From Vampirovibrio chlorellavorus (lineage in GTDB: Bacteria; Cyanobacteriota; Vampirovibrionia; Vampirovibrionales; Vampirovibrionaceae): 64,000 nucleotides of DNA. Each line of letters begins with the position of its first letter. The stretch's first letter is position 1. A model generated the notes under the pieces. The model saw only the letters and a list, made by a program, of their open reading frames with translations. It was not told the origin of the DNA and did no database searches. Below are positions 25,108 through 35,549 of this stretch, one piece after another. The position numbers and the translations under genes were made by a program. The DNA is taken from assembly GCA_003149345.1 (NCBI GenBank), contig QFWI01000008.1, forward strand, positions 310,001 through 374,000. Direction: 5' to 3'.

Positions 25108-27012
25108 TTACTTCCCTCCGGCCATGTTACTCAGGGCACCTGTTTCGGTCGTGGTGGAAATGACCGGTGTCAGCTTTGTGTTGTTGATAATATGGGGGGT
25201 AATCATCATGACCAGTTCCGAACGAACTCCCGTCCTTTGAGAGGCTCGAAACATGGCGCCCACAATGGGCAATTCGGCCACACCGGGCAGCTTGTCCATG
25301 CGATTTGTCTCTCGCTGCTGAATTAAACCACCAATCACCAGTGTTTCACCGTCTTTTAGCCGGACATTCTGGGCCAGTAGATCCCGCTTCTGCAACAGGG
25401 TAACCAGGTTGCCCAGAACCGTTTCTTCCCGCAGAACACTGGTCACGGAAGGACGAATCCGCATGCTGACCGTCCCGTCTTCGCCAATTTTGGGCAGGAT
25501 ATCCATGACAATACCCGCTTCCCCGATTTCCACGGTCTGAGTGGCAAACCCACTCTCATCCACCGTGGTCACCACCCGTCTCACAATCTCATCCACGATA
25601 CTGATGATCGATTCGGTATCGTGGGTCGCAACCACGGTTGGATTGGCCAGTACCTTGGCTTTGTTCTGGGAAATCAGGTTTCTGATCTGAAAGGCATAAT
25701 CGGGACGGGTTACCGCAGGACTGGTATTAAAGGCAATACCGGAACGGGCTAAAGCATTGACGTCCGTGATATCAGTAACGGTTGAGAGTCCAATCAGGCC
25801 GCTCCCTGAAACGGAACTAAGCGGTTGATTGTTAAACCCGAATTGCAATTTCCCATCAGCGACCCCCCAACGGGTTCCCAGTTGCTTGTTGTTGGTATCC
25901 GTAATTTCCACCAGGGAGGCCTCAATAGAAACCTGTGGCAGTTGGGCATCAAACGTGGGAATAAGCGACTCAGCCAGAGCGATTTGCTCAGCGGTACCCA
26001 TAATGGTGATGGCGTTTTGACGGGTATCCGGGATAATCAATGCGCTTTCCGGTGAGACGGAGGCGTTGTCCTGGGTTTTGACAAAGCCTCTCAGAGTAAC
26101 GGCACTGGACAGACCGGAGGTTACCCCATCCCCATTGCTGCCAAATATATTAATGCCTGAGCCTTCCTGCACATCCTGACGCTCCACCCGGAGTAAAGAG
26201 GGTGTCCGTGGGGTCGCGTTCGCACCGACAGCAGCAGAACCGGAGCTAGCGGCTCCTCCTGCTCCGCCAACGGAAAAGGAAGCAACCCCATCATTGAATG
26301 CGCTACCCGCTAGCAGGGTGGCCACATCCAGGGCATTAGAGTGGCTGAGGTAAAATGTTTTGCTTTGCCGGGGAACATCCATTTTGGCGATGGCCGCTTC
26401 AGCCAGGGCGATTGTTTGCGCTGTACCGACCAGAATAATACTGTTTGTCCGGGTTTCGGCGGTCGCGGATTGCATGGCCGCCCCCCCGGCCCCACCGGCT
26501 CCCGCTGTGGCTGCCCCCGTTGAAGCGATGTTGGCTAGCAAGGAATTATTCAGCATGCTGGCCACTCGGGTGGCGTTGGTGTAGTGCAGGGGAACCACTT
26601 TGGAGAGCTGCCGATCCAGTCCTTTGGCCTGGGCGGTTTGCCGAGACATGACCAGGTAAATATTGCCGCTTTGCTTCAGGATCTTCAAGTTACCCAACGA
26701 GGCAATCGATTGCAGGGCCTGATTAATCGTCACTTTGGACAAATCAATGGTGACATTGCCGGTCACCGAATCGTCCATCACCAAGTTAAACTTTCCCGTA
26801 TCTGCCAAGGCATACAGGACGTTCCGAATATTTTGATTGTCAACGCTCAAGGAAATCCGGCGGTTTCCATTGGGCACATTCAGGGTCTCTCCCAGCAAGG
26901 CCGTATTGTCCAGAGAACCGGCACCCAGGACAGATTGAGCCATGGTCGGCAACGGCGATAGCCCTTGAAGGATCATCATTCCAACCAGCAAGGGTGCCAG
27001 CGTTTTCTTCAT
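25108..27012 (-). CDS. Secretin (PilQ/GspD superfamily), smaller copy
   Basis: The 634-residue secretin has a signal peptide (MKKTLAPLLVGMMILQGLSP), an STN/N0-like domain (RRISLSVDNQNIRNVLYALA), an N1-like domain with a Gly/Ala-rich insertion, and a secretin core (QVSIEASLVEITDTNNKQLG, SIVDEI, GEAGIVMDILPKI, LVIGGLIQQ, LVMMITPHI). ATG at 27012 has GAGAGG about 9 nt upstream and is preferred over longer frames. It has the same domain order as the next gene, with clear similarity throughout, so the two are tandem paralogues. It lies 105 bp after the PilP/GspC-like gene. Whether they form mixed or separate rings cannot be told. Confidence 0.9.
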   Translation of the reverse strand: MKKTLAPLLVGMMILQGLSPLPTMAQSVLGAGSLDNTALLGETLNVPNGNRRISLSVDNQNIRNVLYALADTGKFNLVMDDSVTGNVTIDLSKVTINQALQSIASLGNLKILKQSGNIYLVMSRQTAQAKGLDRQLSKVVPLHYTNATRVASMLNNSLLANIASTGAATAGAGGAGGAAMQSATAETRTNSIILVGTAQTIALAEAAIAKMDVPRQSKTFYLSHSNALDVATLLAGSAFNDGVASFSVGGAGGAASSGSAAVGANATPRTPSLLRVERQDVQEGSGINIFGSNGDGVTSGLSSAVTLRGFVKTQDNASVSPESALIIPDTRQNAITIMGTAEQIALAESLIPTFDAQLPQVSIEASLVEITDTNNKQLGTRWGVADGKLQFGFNNQPLSSVSGSGLIGLSTVTDITDVNALARSGIAFNTSPAVTRPDYAFQIRNLISQNKAKVLANPTVVATHDTESIISIVDEIVRRVVTTVDESGFATQTVEIGEAGIVMDILPKIGEDGTVSMRIRPSVTSVLREETVLGNLVTLLQKRDLLAQNVRLKDGETLVIGGLIQQRETNRMDKLPGVAELPIVGAMFRASQRTGVRSELVMMITPHIINNTKLTPVISTTTETGALSNMAGGK

Positions 27013-27117
27013 GATCGGTTGCCTCTCATATCTCAACTCTATTCCATCAATTTTTAAAACTGAACTTGGCGAAACTGAAGTGCCTTCAGGCAGAAAACGC
27101 CAGACCATCACACCGGG

Positions 27118-28644
27118 TTATTGTTCCAGATTGATATAAATCCCATTGCCGGGACTTGAAACCGTGTTGCCCATCGTCGCTTCATTCCTCGCGGCATTCG
27201 TCGTTGTATTCGTTGTGGTATTGGTGTTGGCAGTTTCCAAGGCGTACGGGTTTGCCGCGGACGCTGATGAACCAGCGCCACCCAGATTGCTCACCGAAGA
27301 ATTCACTCCCAAAGCACTCCCTCCCAAAGCGTTCCCGGCGACCCCGGTGCTGCCCGCATTACTGCCGGCGGCCCCAGCCGCGTTGGTATTTGTGTTATTG
27401 ACCACAACTTTATAAGGGTTCAGGCTTAATGTCCGATTTTCGCCGTTGAGCTGCAAGCTCAACCCTGTCTTTCCAATGGCTCTCAGGTAAATGCGCTCCC
27501 CATTCACGTAAAACGATTCACCTGCTTTTTTAAACAGTGTCTTGGGGGGAATGGCGGGATTGACATCAGCAACCTTGATAATGGCAATTTTACTTTTGCT
27601 GTTTGCTCCGCCAATAAATCCGGTATACTGGACACCCGTCAGGGCATCCTGGTTTTCAGCCGGTGCGATAAACACGCCGTTGGTCTCTTGAATCAAAGGG
27701 GAAAATGGATCAGGCCTTCCGCTCAACCCCGGAATACTGTCCGCCGACTCTACCCTGCTAAAACCCTCGGCAGGCGTCGCCTGGGCAATGAGACGCTCAT
27801 CGGGATTGAACGTACCTGCGGGCTGTTGTTTTGGTAATTGCTCTTGCAGGGTTTTAATATTGAGTAGATCGTGATTGCCGGAGCGCACCGATGGTTTTCC
27901 TGGTTCAGGTTCCGCGGCATGCGACAAACTGATGGAGGTAAGCCACCAATAGCCCAGGCCCGCGTAGATGGTTGAGCCCAGCAGGCATAAAACAATCAGG
28001 GCCGCCACCATTCTGGGACTGTTTAATAACTTGGACGTCCAGTGATCCTTGACCAGCAAGGATTCGTTGTCCAAAAAGCCCTGATCAAGACGCTCCGACA
28101 TTTCCACCCAATCCAGCGGATCGGGCTGTTCTGTCTGATTGGATGGCAATGGAGAACCGGTTATCCGATCTTGCAAGGCAGCCTTGTTTGCTTTCACCGC
28201 GTCCAGCTGATCCAAAAAGCTACGAACAGAATCAGCCTGGGAAGACGCTTTTTGCTCTCCAATTTTTTGCTCTCTATGGGGATTTAAAGTAGCCCGCTCA
28301 ATGTCAGGCAAATCGGCATTCAAATGGCTCTTGGGGAAGCTGGACGGCAAGGACAATGATTGGGTCGCAGGCGCCAGGGTGTCGGGTTTTGGCACCGGCA
28401 ACCATTGAGAGAGGGCGGACGATGCAAAGCTGGATTGGGCAGTCAATTTGGCGCTCAATGATCTTTCAGGTTTCTCAGAGGAAAAGTTGGCAGTGGCGGG
28501 CTCTGAAAAAACGGCGTGGGCAGATGCAGCCACGGCAGCCCAGTAAGAGGCTTTGAGGGCATCTATCTCAAGGCTTTCAGGAGTCATTGTGTTTTGCTGA
28601 TTGGTTCCGCTCATATTCTTCCCTGAATTTTCACTCAGCATCAT
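27118..28644 (-). CDS. Single-pass inner-membrane protein, PilP/GspC-like
   Basis: The 508-residue protein has a cytoplasmic low-complexity N-terminus and one membrane helix (MVAALIVLCLLGSTIYAGLGYW, about 235-255). Its periplasmic region has a compact beta-rich segment (VQYTGFIGG, IAIIKV, FYVNGERIYLRAIGKTGLSL) like the homology-region domain of PilP/GspC proteins that dock to secretins. An Asn/Ala/Thr-rich tail ends it. The start is ATG at 28644, with AAAGG upstream. Being first of a probable operon with two secretins supports a secretin-tethering role. The family call is by architecture and context, not a clear motif. Confidence 0.6.
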   Translation of the reverse strand: MMLSENSGKNMSGTNQQNTMTPESLEIDALKASYWAAVAASAHAVFSEPATANFSSEKPERSLSAKLTAQSSFASSALSQWLPVPKPDTLAPATQSLSLPSSFPKSHLNADLPDIERATLNPHREQKIGEQKASSQADSVRSFLDQLDAVKANKAALQDRITGSPLPSNQTEQPDPLDWVEMSERLDQGFLDNESLLVKDHWTSKLLNSPRMVAALIVLCLLGSTIYAGLGYWWLTSISLSHAAEPEPGKPSVRSGNHDLLNIKTLQEQLPKQQPAGTFNPDERLIAQATPAEGFSRVESADSIPGLSGRPDPFSPLIQETNGVFIAPAENQDALTGVQYTGFIGGANSKSKIAIIKVADVNPAIPPKTLFKKAGESFYVNGERIYLRAIGKTGLSLQLNGENRTLSLNPYKVVVNNTNTNAAGAAGSNAGSTGVAGNALGGSALGVNSSVSNLGGAGSSASAANPYALETANTNTTTNTTTNAARNEATMGNTVSSPGNGIYINLEQ

Positions 28645-29092
28645 GCTTTTTACCTTTCTGACCCGTTCAGTCTGACCCTTGCAGCCTGACTCTTTCAGTC
28701 GGCTCACTCAGTCCGTTCCTTTTAGTCCGACCTTTCCCGTCTGACGCTTTCAGGAGCTTGCTCGGTAAGTGGATGGCCGTTGGTCAAACACTTTAAGAAT
28801 CGTCTGATTCATCGTCTTAACCATTGTCTTAATCACGACCTTAGCCATTACTATTTTTCTCAAGCACCATTTTTCTCTAGCGCCATTTTTCACAAGCCGT
28901 CTTGTCTCAATCCGAAGAGGCCCGGATCTCATTGTTCAGGATATCGTCTTCGCCAGTAAACTAACTCGTCTATCCATAGGACTTTACAGATTTCCATCGG
29001 TGAAAACAGGCGTCCGGGTCAAATTGGCAAAGGCCTGACCAACGCCAGTGTCATACCACCAGTTTTATGGAAGCCTACCAGTCCGGGATGCG
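28645..29092. other. Intergenic region with short degenerate tandem repeats
   Basis: No credible gene. From about 28660 to 28760 a 14-15-nt motif like CTTTCAGTCTGACC recurs about seven times with changes. From 28850 to 28897 three 16-nt units follow head to tail (ACTATTTTTCTCAAGC, ACCATTTTTCTCTAGC, GCCATTTTTCACAAGC). It is the leader region of the PilP/GspC-like and secretin genes. Confidence 0.6.
28850..28897. repeat. Three 16-bp direct repeats
   Basis: The units at 28850-28865, 28866-28881 and 28882-28897 share the core ATTTTTC and end in AGC. They differ at 2-3 positions each and have no spacer between them. Confidence 0.8.
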
Positions 29093-29386
29093 TTACTGAA
29101 CCGCCAAAGTCGTGCCATTTCGTCGCACCAAAATATGAACTTTTTCTCGGGAGGCAGTCTGGAATTCAAAATCCCAGTGACTGTTAGCGCCCGTGGGTGC
29201 GGTCATTTGCGTCAAGCGCAAGGATGACTTTTTTTCCTGACTGAGATGCTGGGCGGCTGACCGTACTTGTCGCAATGCCTGCTGTGCGTCCAGGGTACTA
29301 TGCGTTTCCATCCACTGATAGGATACGCTGACCGCAACACTGGCCAGCACGCTGAAAAATAACAGGGAAAAGGTTTCTCTGCTCAT
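29093..29386 (-). CDS. Small exported or membrane-anchored protein
   Basis: The 97-residue product starts MSRETFSLLFFSVLASVAVS, a signal or anchor helix, followed by an amphipathic helix (DAQQALRQVRSAAQHLSQE) and a short beta-rich end (HWDFEFQTASREKVHILVRR). The layout resembles a minor pilin without the cleavage motif, but I do not recognise a family. ATG at 29386 is chosen; the ribosome site is weak. It lies on the same strand as the secretin set, about 450 bp upstream, so it may belong to the same machine. Confidence 0.5.
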   Translation of the reverse strand: MSRETFSLLFFSVLASVAVSVSYQWMETHSTLDAQQALRQVRSAAQHLSQEKKSSLRLTQMTAPTGANSHWDFEFQTASREKVHILVRRNGTTLAVQ

Positions 29387-29690
29387 CAATCAAACTCTTT
29401 TTTGGATTACCTTCGATACGTTTATTGTGCGCCATTTATAAATGGCCACGCCTCCTGCATTTGAAGGAATCCGGATTGATAGCCTCCCTTCAATGGTTTG
29501 CACAACGGTACACGAAGGTAGACGAAACGAACATTAAGGCCCATGGAAATCATTTGTTCCAAAGCCCCTCCCCTCAAAAGGCTGGCCGCTTTCACCGCGC
29601 ACAAAGCTGCGCAAAAAGGGTTCCCCGACTTCCGGGGGAGCCAGCCAAACTTGCATCCGCAGGTGCTTTTATCAGGATTGGCGTTGGTGG
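29387..29690. other. Intergenic region between pseB and a small exported-protein gene
   Basis: Both flanking genes are on the minus strand. Open frames here (minus 29422-29604; plus 29425-29727) lack good ribosome sites and protein-like composition. No clear hairpin or promoter is seen. Confidence 0.3.
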
Positions 29691-30707
<1,017 letters not shown>

Positions 30708-30971
30708 TCAGTCCCTGCCCGTTCAATAAGGCGATACCTAACTTATATCCACATCTACAGAATCCGCACCGGCTCAACCTGTCAAAGCCACAAATGGCAT
30801 TCGTCCTTTTGAGCGCTCTGTTTCATTGAACCTTTTTCACACCGCTGGTGGCGTCATCCAAGTTGAGGATTTTTGGCAGTTCCCCTGAAAATCCCAAAAA
30901 ATTCAGAGGGCTTTTGCTATCATCAGAAAGTGGATAGAGTCGTGCTGGATAATCAGGATGATTAAGAGCCA

Positions 30972-31847
30972 ATGAAATTGGGTTTGGGTACAGTGGCATT
31001 TACGGCGCAAGGCGGGAAGCACTCACCGGCGGTGCCGCTGGAATCCGTTCGGGATATTTTAAACCTGGCCCACCAAGCCGGTATCGGTTTACTGGATGCC
31101 GCCGCCGAAGCCGGGGACAGCCTCTCGGTGGTGGCCCGCTGTTTGCCCGCTCAGGCTCATTTCAAACTGGTGGTGAAGCCCTATTTACAGTCTGCCGAGC
31201 CGGGGGGCAACTCGTATGCGGATCAACTGGAACAGGGGTTACTGGACACCTTACAGGCGTTGTCTCGGCCCCACATTTACGCCCTGAAAACCGGCATTGC
31301 TTCCGCGCTCATGAACCGGCAGGGAGAGCGTCTGATTCATCGCCTGGAGGCTTTAAAAAAGCAGCAGTTAATTGAAAAAACCGCTTTTTCCGTGGCCAAT
31401 CCCGAAGCCCTGGACTGGTTGCTCCAGCATTACCAGCCCGATATTGTTCAGCTACCAGTCAATGTCCTGGATCAGCGTTTTTTACACAGCGGGCATTTAA
31501 GTCTGCTAAAAAGCAGGCAAATCGAGGTGCATGCCAGAGACATTCTGTTGCAAGGGGTATTACTGGATCCGCTGCACCTGCATCCCTGGTTTTGGCCCCT
31601 GAAAAAGCGGATGGCCCAGTATCACGACTTTCTGGTAAAAGAAGGACTAACCCCGCTGGAAGGGGCCTTGAATTTTGTGACCGCTTTGCCGCAGGTGGAT
31701 TACGCTTTGATTGGGGTTCACAGCAGCGATCAGCTCAGCGAAATGGTGGCCGCCCTGATGCCGGGCCTGGCGGCGGATGATTTTTTCCCCTATGCCAGCA
31801 ATGACAGCCGTTTTGTAGATCCCTTACAATGGAACCTGTATGAGTAA
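30972..31847 (+). CDS. Aldo/keto reductase-like protein of the pse locus
   Basis: The 291-residue protein resembles the aldo/keto reductase barrel: start MKLGLGTVAFT, then GIGLLDAAAEAGD (usual D-x-A-x-x-Y block, with the expected Tyr not seen), HIYALKTG, FSVANPEALDWLLQHY and ALNFVTALPQVDYALIGVHS near the end. The catalytic Tyr and Lys are not obvious, so it may not be an active oxidoreductase. Such proteins occur in some pseudaminic or legionaminic acid clusters. The gap to pseG is 27 bp, so the two are co-transcribed. Confidence 0.65.
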   Translation: MKLGLGTVAFTAQGGKHSPAVPLESVRDILNLAHQAGIGLLDAAAEAGDSLSVVARCLPAQAHFKLVVKPYLQSAEPGGNSYADQLEQGLLDTLQALSRPHIYALKTGIASALMNRQGERLIHRLEALKKQQLIEKTAFSVANPEALDWLLQHYQPDIVQLPVNVLDQRFLHSGHLSLLKSRQIEVHARDILLQGVLLDPLHLHPWFWPLKKRMAQYHDFLVKEGLTPLEGALNFVTALPQVDYALIGVHSSDQLSEMVAALMPGLAADDFFPYASNDSRFVDPLQWNLYE

Positions 31848-31874
31848 GGGCCACACGGCGTTGGAGAATTTATT

Positions 31875-32918
31875 GTGAACGTCCTGTTTCGGGCCGATGC
31901 CGCCGTGGATATTGGAACCGGCCACGTGGTGCGTTGCCTGACCCTGGCCAACCGGCTGACCCAGGAAGGGATAGCGGTCACCTTTGCCTGCCGAAGCCTG
32001 CCCGGTGATATGAACCATTGGATTGCCGAACAGGGATTTGCACTCATCACCTGGGAAGCGGACGATCCCACCGTTCTCCCACCCCCTGTGACCCATTACC
32101 TTCAGCAGCATTCACCCGATTGGCTGGTGGTCGATCACTACCGACTGGATGCCCAATGGGAACGTTCCGTGCGGGATTGGGTAGGCAGGATACTGGTGAT
32201 TGACGATCTGGCCGACCGGCATCATCACTGCGATTTATTGCTGGATCAAAACTATTTTCTCCACCCGGAAGTACGGTATCAGGGTTTGCTGCCACCCACC
32301 GCCCAATGTTTGCTGGGCCCGGCCTATGCCTTGTTGCGCCCGGAATTTGAAACGGTGCGGCTGGACTTGCTGGCTTCGAAAAAACGCCAGCGACCCGCTT
32401 TAAAGCGCATTCAGGTTTGTTTCGGGGGCAGCGATCCCACCGGTGAAACGCTAAACGCCCTTGAGGCACTTTCCAGCTTGCGGTTACCCGACTGTGAAGT
32501 GGATGTCATTGTGGGGGCCAGCAATCCGGCCAAAACATCCATTCAATCCCTTTGCGCGCAGAAAACCGGCTGGCATTTTCACTGTCAAACCCCGCATATG
32601 GCCCGATTGATGGCCGAGGCCGACCTGGCCATCGGGGCCGGGGGAACCACCACCTGGGAGCGCCTCTGTCTGGGTTTGCCTGCCATTGTCATTGCGGTGG
32701 CCGACAACCAGCGGCAAATCTGTCAGGAAGTGGCGGATGCGGGAGCCCAGCTATATTTGGGAACCACCGGCACGGTCTCTGCCGAGCAAATTGCCCAGTC
32801 AGTCCTGTCTTTTGCGCACAACCCCGCTTTATTAAAGCCTTACACGGACAGTGGCCTGCAACTGGTGGACGGTAGGGGAGTCAATCGGCTGCTGAGCGCT
32901 TTACAGCGTTGTATATAA
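31875..32918 (+). CDS. pseG: UDP-2,4-diacetamido-2,4,6-trideoxy-beta-L-altropyranose hydrolase
   Basis: PseG removes UDP from the trideoxy-diacetamido sugar before pseudaminic acid synthase. The N-terminal block MNVLFRADAAVDIGTGHVVR contains His17, equivalent to the catalytic His of PseG enzymes. VDHYRLDAQWER, VCFGGSDPTGETLNAL and the GT-B-like AIGAGGTTTWERLCLGLPAI are family marks. Length 347 is normal. The start is GTG at 31875, with GGAG about 9 nt upstream. It lies between the aldo/keto-reductase-like gene and a prolyl-hydroxylase-like gene. Confidence 0.92.
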   Translation: MNVLFRADAAVDIGTGHVVRCLTLANRLTQEGIAVTFACRSLPGDMNHWIAEQGFALITWEADDPTVLPPPVTHYLQQHSPDWLVVDHYRLDAQWERSVRDWVGRILVIDDLADRHHHCDLLLDQNYFLHPEVRYQGLLPPTAQCLLGPAYALLRPEFETVRLDLLASKKRQRPALKRIQVCFGGSDPTGETLNALEALSSLRLPDCEVDVIVGASNPAKTSIQSLCAQKTGWHFHCQTPHMARLMAEADLAIGAGGTTTWERLCLGLPAIVIAVADNQRQICQEVADAGAQLYLGTTGTVSAEQIAQSVLSFAHNPALLKPYTDSGLQLVDGRGVNRLLSALQRCI

Positions 32919-32951
32919 TGGAGGATAGTTTCAAGATCGCTGTCAGGCACG

Positions 32952-33623
32952 ATGACCGCCCATCCCATTTGGCGGTTCCCTGATGAGCAGTATTTGGTGG
33001 GTTCGACCCGGGAGCTAGGTATGTTTGATATTGAAGAATTATCCGTACAACCCCGCATTTTGACCTTGCGGAATTTTTTGAGTGACGAGGAATGCACTCA
33101 CCTGATTGAGCGGGCCCGGCCCAAGATTGCCCCTTCCACCACCGTCGACCCGGAGACCGGGGAATTTATCCTGGTGGAAGCCCGCAGTAGCACCAGCACG
33201 TATTTTATGATTCGGGAAACACCCATGATTACTGGCATTGAGGATCGCATTGCCCGGCTACTAGGCCTGCCGGTGGAAAATGGAGAGGGACTACAAGTCC
33301 TGAACTATGGCGTGGGGCAGGAATATCGCCCTCATTTTGACTTTTTCGATCCCAACCTGAAAGGATCCGCCACGGTGATGGCCGTCGGTGGGCAACGGAT
33401 GGCCACCTGTATTATGTACCTGAATGATGTGGATGAAGGCGGAGAGACTCATTTCCCTGAAGTGGATATTCGGGTAAAACCCCGAAAAGGCGATGCCCTG
33501 TTGTTTATGAACGTGACCCCGGAGGGCGAGGTCGATCGAATGACCCTGCACGCTTCTTTACCGGTGATAGCCGGGGAGAAGTGGATTTCCACCAAGTGGG
33601 TGCGGGAACGGGAATACAAATAG
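32952..33623 (+). CDS. 2OG-Fe(II) oxygenase, prolyl 4-hydroxylase type
   Basis: The 223-residue dioxygenase uses iron, oxygen and 2-oxoglutarate. Ligands are visible: YRPHFDFFDP gives the H-x-D pair, and TLHASLPVIAGEKWISTKWV gives the distal His and the 2-oxoglutarate-binding Lys. MYLNDVDEGGETHFPEV is typical of P4H alpha-like proteins. The substrate, a prolyl peptide or another molecule, is unknown. ATG at 32952 lies 33 bp after pseG, suggesting co-transcription, though it is not a known pseudaminate enzyme. Many Pro-rich proteins are encoded in this window, a possible but unproven link. Confidence 0.85.
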   Translation: MTAHPIWRFPDEQYLVGSTRELGMFDIEELSVQPRILTLRNFLSDEECTHLIERARPKIAPSTTVDPETGEFILVEARSSTSTYFMIRETPMITGIEDRIARLLGLPVENGEGLQVLNYGVGQEYRPHFDFFDPNLKGSATVMAVGGQRMATCIMYLNDVDEGGETHFPEVDIRVKPRKGDALLFMNVTPEGEVDRMTLHASLPVIAGEKWISTKWVREREYK

Positions 33624-33688
33624 CCCCCGATATCTGGATTGAGGCTGTTGATTTGCCGAAGCGTTACGCCGGATAATTACGCCAAAAT

Positions 33689-34123
33689 TTACCAGGATCC
33701 TGTAGCCTCCGGGGCATATTGATTGCAAATATTTTTATAAATACCGTAGGTACTGGAATAACTGGAAATTTTTACCGGGCGGCTGGGGCCGGGTAGACGG
33801 TTGCTTTGTTTCCCCTCGCTGTTTTCATCCCAGGATGCCATGGAGGACTTTAATTGTCCCGTATTGCAATCGACTTCACTCTGATTAACCCGTCCCGGCT
33901 TGCTCTGACCGGATTGAAACTCAATCACCCTGTACCTCAGGATGCCGTCTCTCAATGTCTGAATGGTATCCTTGTCCATATAAAACCGGCTGCCGTAGCT
34001 GGTACGGTTCAGTTCCACCAGATTGCTTTCCTGGGCCTTGCTGACCTTGGCACCCAGAAGGCCCGGCAGGATGAGTAACAGTGCCAGGATCCAGGCCCCC
34101 ACAGGTTTACGGATTAAGGACAT
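33689..34123 (-). CDS. Exported protein, surface-adhesin-E-like
   Basis: The 144-residue product has a signal peptide (RKPVGAWILALLLILPGLLG, cut near VSKAQ). The mature part has the pattern of small exported proteins related to surface-adhesin protein E: YGSRFYMDKDTIQ, LRYRVIEFQ, a Cys in SEVDCNTGQLKSSMASWDE, and IYKNICNQY near the C-terminus, where two Cys may pair. ATG at 34123 is chosen because GAGGA lies about 9 nt upstream; a longer frame to 34198 has no ribosome site. Function unknown; periplasmic or surface location inferred. It is convergent with the oxygenase gene. Confidence 0.6.
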   Translation of the reverse strand: MSLIRKPVGAWILALLLILPGLLGAKVSKAQESNLVELNRTSYGSRFYMDKDTIQTLRDGILRYRVIEFQSGQSKPGRVNQSEVDCNTGQLKSSMASWDENSEGKQSNRLPGPSRPVKISSYSSTYGIYKNICNQYAPEATGSW

Positions 34124-34586
34124 TGATTTGGATTCCTCAATTTGGGTTCCTCTAGGTTTCGGCTTGCCGCGTATTTCTATTATAGCCGCCCGTTCCACAG
34201 TGCCGAGGCCACAGTCCCCGCAAACCGGTTTGTCAGAGCGTCCAGCGAGCAGTACTCAACGCGCCGTGGCAAAAAACGTGGCAAAACGGAAAAAACACGG
34301 CCTGCCAGACCTATGCCACGAGTGGCAGGTTCCCAAACTCACCCACTAAACGCTTCCGTAAACGTAAGCGGAAAAAACGGCCTTCAGCTCATGCTTGGAC
34401 AAACCGTCTGCGCAACTTATAATAGGGCTCAGGTTTTATTCTTGCGATTCCCTTTTGTAGATTGATTGCCTCAATTTCTCATCATCACGACATTGGTTCC
34501 ACCTGTTTTTAATTATTTCTCTCTAACCTCTCTCTAACGCCTCCTCGCTGTTCCCACCAGTAATTTTGTTTTGGAAAACGATTCCC
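34124..34586. other. Intergenic region between divergent genes
   Basis: No credible gene is seen. CCTGCCA at 34300-34306 and TGGCAGG at 34322-34328 form a 7-bp stem without a T-run, so it is not a standard terminator. CTTATAATAGGG near 34420 may be a -10 box for the rightward transporter gene. Confidence 0.35.
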
Positions 34587-35549
34587 ATGCTTCAACGTGA
34601 ATACTCCTGGAAACCGTATGCGGCTTTGCTAGCTGTTTATTTAATCTGGGGAACCACGAGTGGCGCCATCCGGCTGGGCGTGGACAGTATTCCTTCGGCC
34701 TTGTTGCCTTGCGTTCGTTTCCTGATCGCGGGCGGCTTAATGGTGGCCATCGCTTCACTGCGTGGGGAATCCCTTCCCAGCGTTCGGAATCTGAAAGTCC
34801 ACGCCATGACAGGATTCCTGTTGTTTTTTGCTGGAAATTCCATTGTGTGCTGGACAGTCAAGTACGTGGCCACCGGCTTCGGCAGTGTGCTTGTGGCCAC
34901 CACCCCATTGTGGATGACCCTTTTGTCCGCCCTGGTGCCCCCACGGGAACGAATCTCGGGACTCTCCTGGCTGGGCATCCTCATTGGCTTTCTGGGGATG
35001 ATGATTTTACTGTCTCCTCAGCTCAGCCATCCGCTGGAGGTCACCGCAACCTTTTGGTGGTGCATGGCAGGCCTTGCCTTTATGACCTTTTGTTGGGCTG
35101 TGGGCTCCGTTTACGCCCGTCGGCACCCGACCGAGGATTCCCTCTTTATGACCGTGGGCTTACAGAACCTGACAGCCGGACTTCTCCTCATCCCCGTCTG
35201 TTTCTGGACAGCGCCGGAGTGGTGGGGACAGTGGCATCCCACTACCACCTCCGTGCTGGCCCTGGTGTACCTCATCCTCTTTGGAACCATGCTGGCCACT
35301 CCGTGCTATTTGTTTGCCCTGAAGAACTTGCCGGTCTCGGTCTCCAGTACCTTTGCCTATGTCACCCCGGTTCTCACCGTTGTTTTCGGGGCCCTGTTCC
35401 TGCATGAGGCGGTCAGCTCCACCATGGTGCTGGGCGCCGTTGTCATTTTGTGCGGCGTCGCCCTGGTGCAAATCATGAATCGCCCCTGGGCCAGCAAATC
35501 CGTATCCGCTTCCCCCGTCCCCAATGAATTGGAGGTTGTTACATCCTGA
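34587..35549 (+). CDS. EamA/DMT-family transporter
   Basis: About 320 residues with ten hydrophobic helices in two EamA repeats of five: YAALLAVYLIWGTTSGAIRL opens the first, and FWWCMAGLAFMTFCWAVGSV begins the second. Members export metabolites or amino acids in the inner membrane; the substrate cannot be told. ATG at 34587 is preferred (GGAAA upstream); TTG at 34566 would add 7 residues. The stop overlaps the next start in TGATG, so the acetyltransferase gene is translationally coupled. Confidence 0.88.
   Translation: MLQREYSWKPYAALLAVYLIWGTTSGAIRLGVDSIPSALLPCVRFLIAGGLMVAIASLRGESLPSVRNLKVHAMTGFLLFFAGNSIVCWTVKYVATGFGSVLVATTPLWMTLLSALVPPRERISGLSWLGILIGFLGMMILLSPQLSHPLEVTATFWWCMAGLAFMTFCWAVGSVYARRHPTEDSLFMTVGLQNLTAGLLLIPVCFWTAPEWWGQWHPTTTSVLALVYLILFGTMLATPCYLFALKNLPVSVSSTFAYVTPVLTVVFGALFLHEAVSSTMVLGAVVILCGVALVQIMNRPWASKSVSASPVPNELEVVTS

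Noticed and set aside
28750..28932. Minus-strand 60-codon frame in the repeat-rich leader
   Set aside because: The sequence arises from the short tandem repeats and has no ribosome site.
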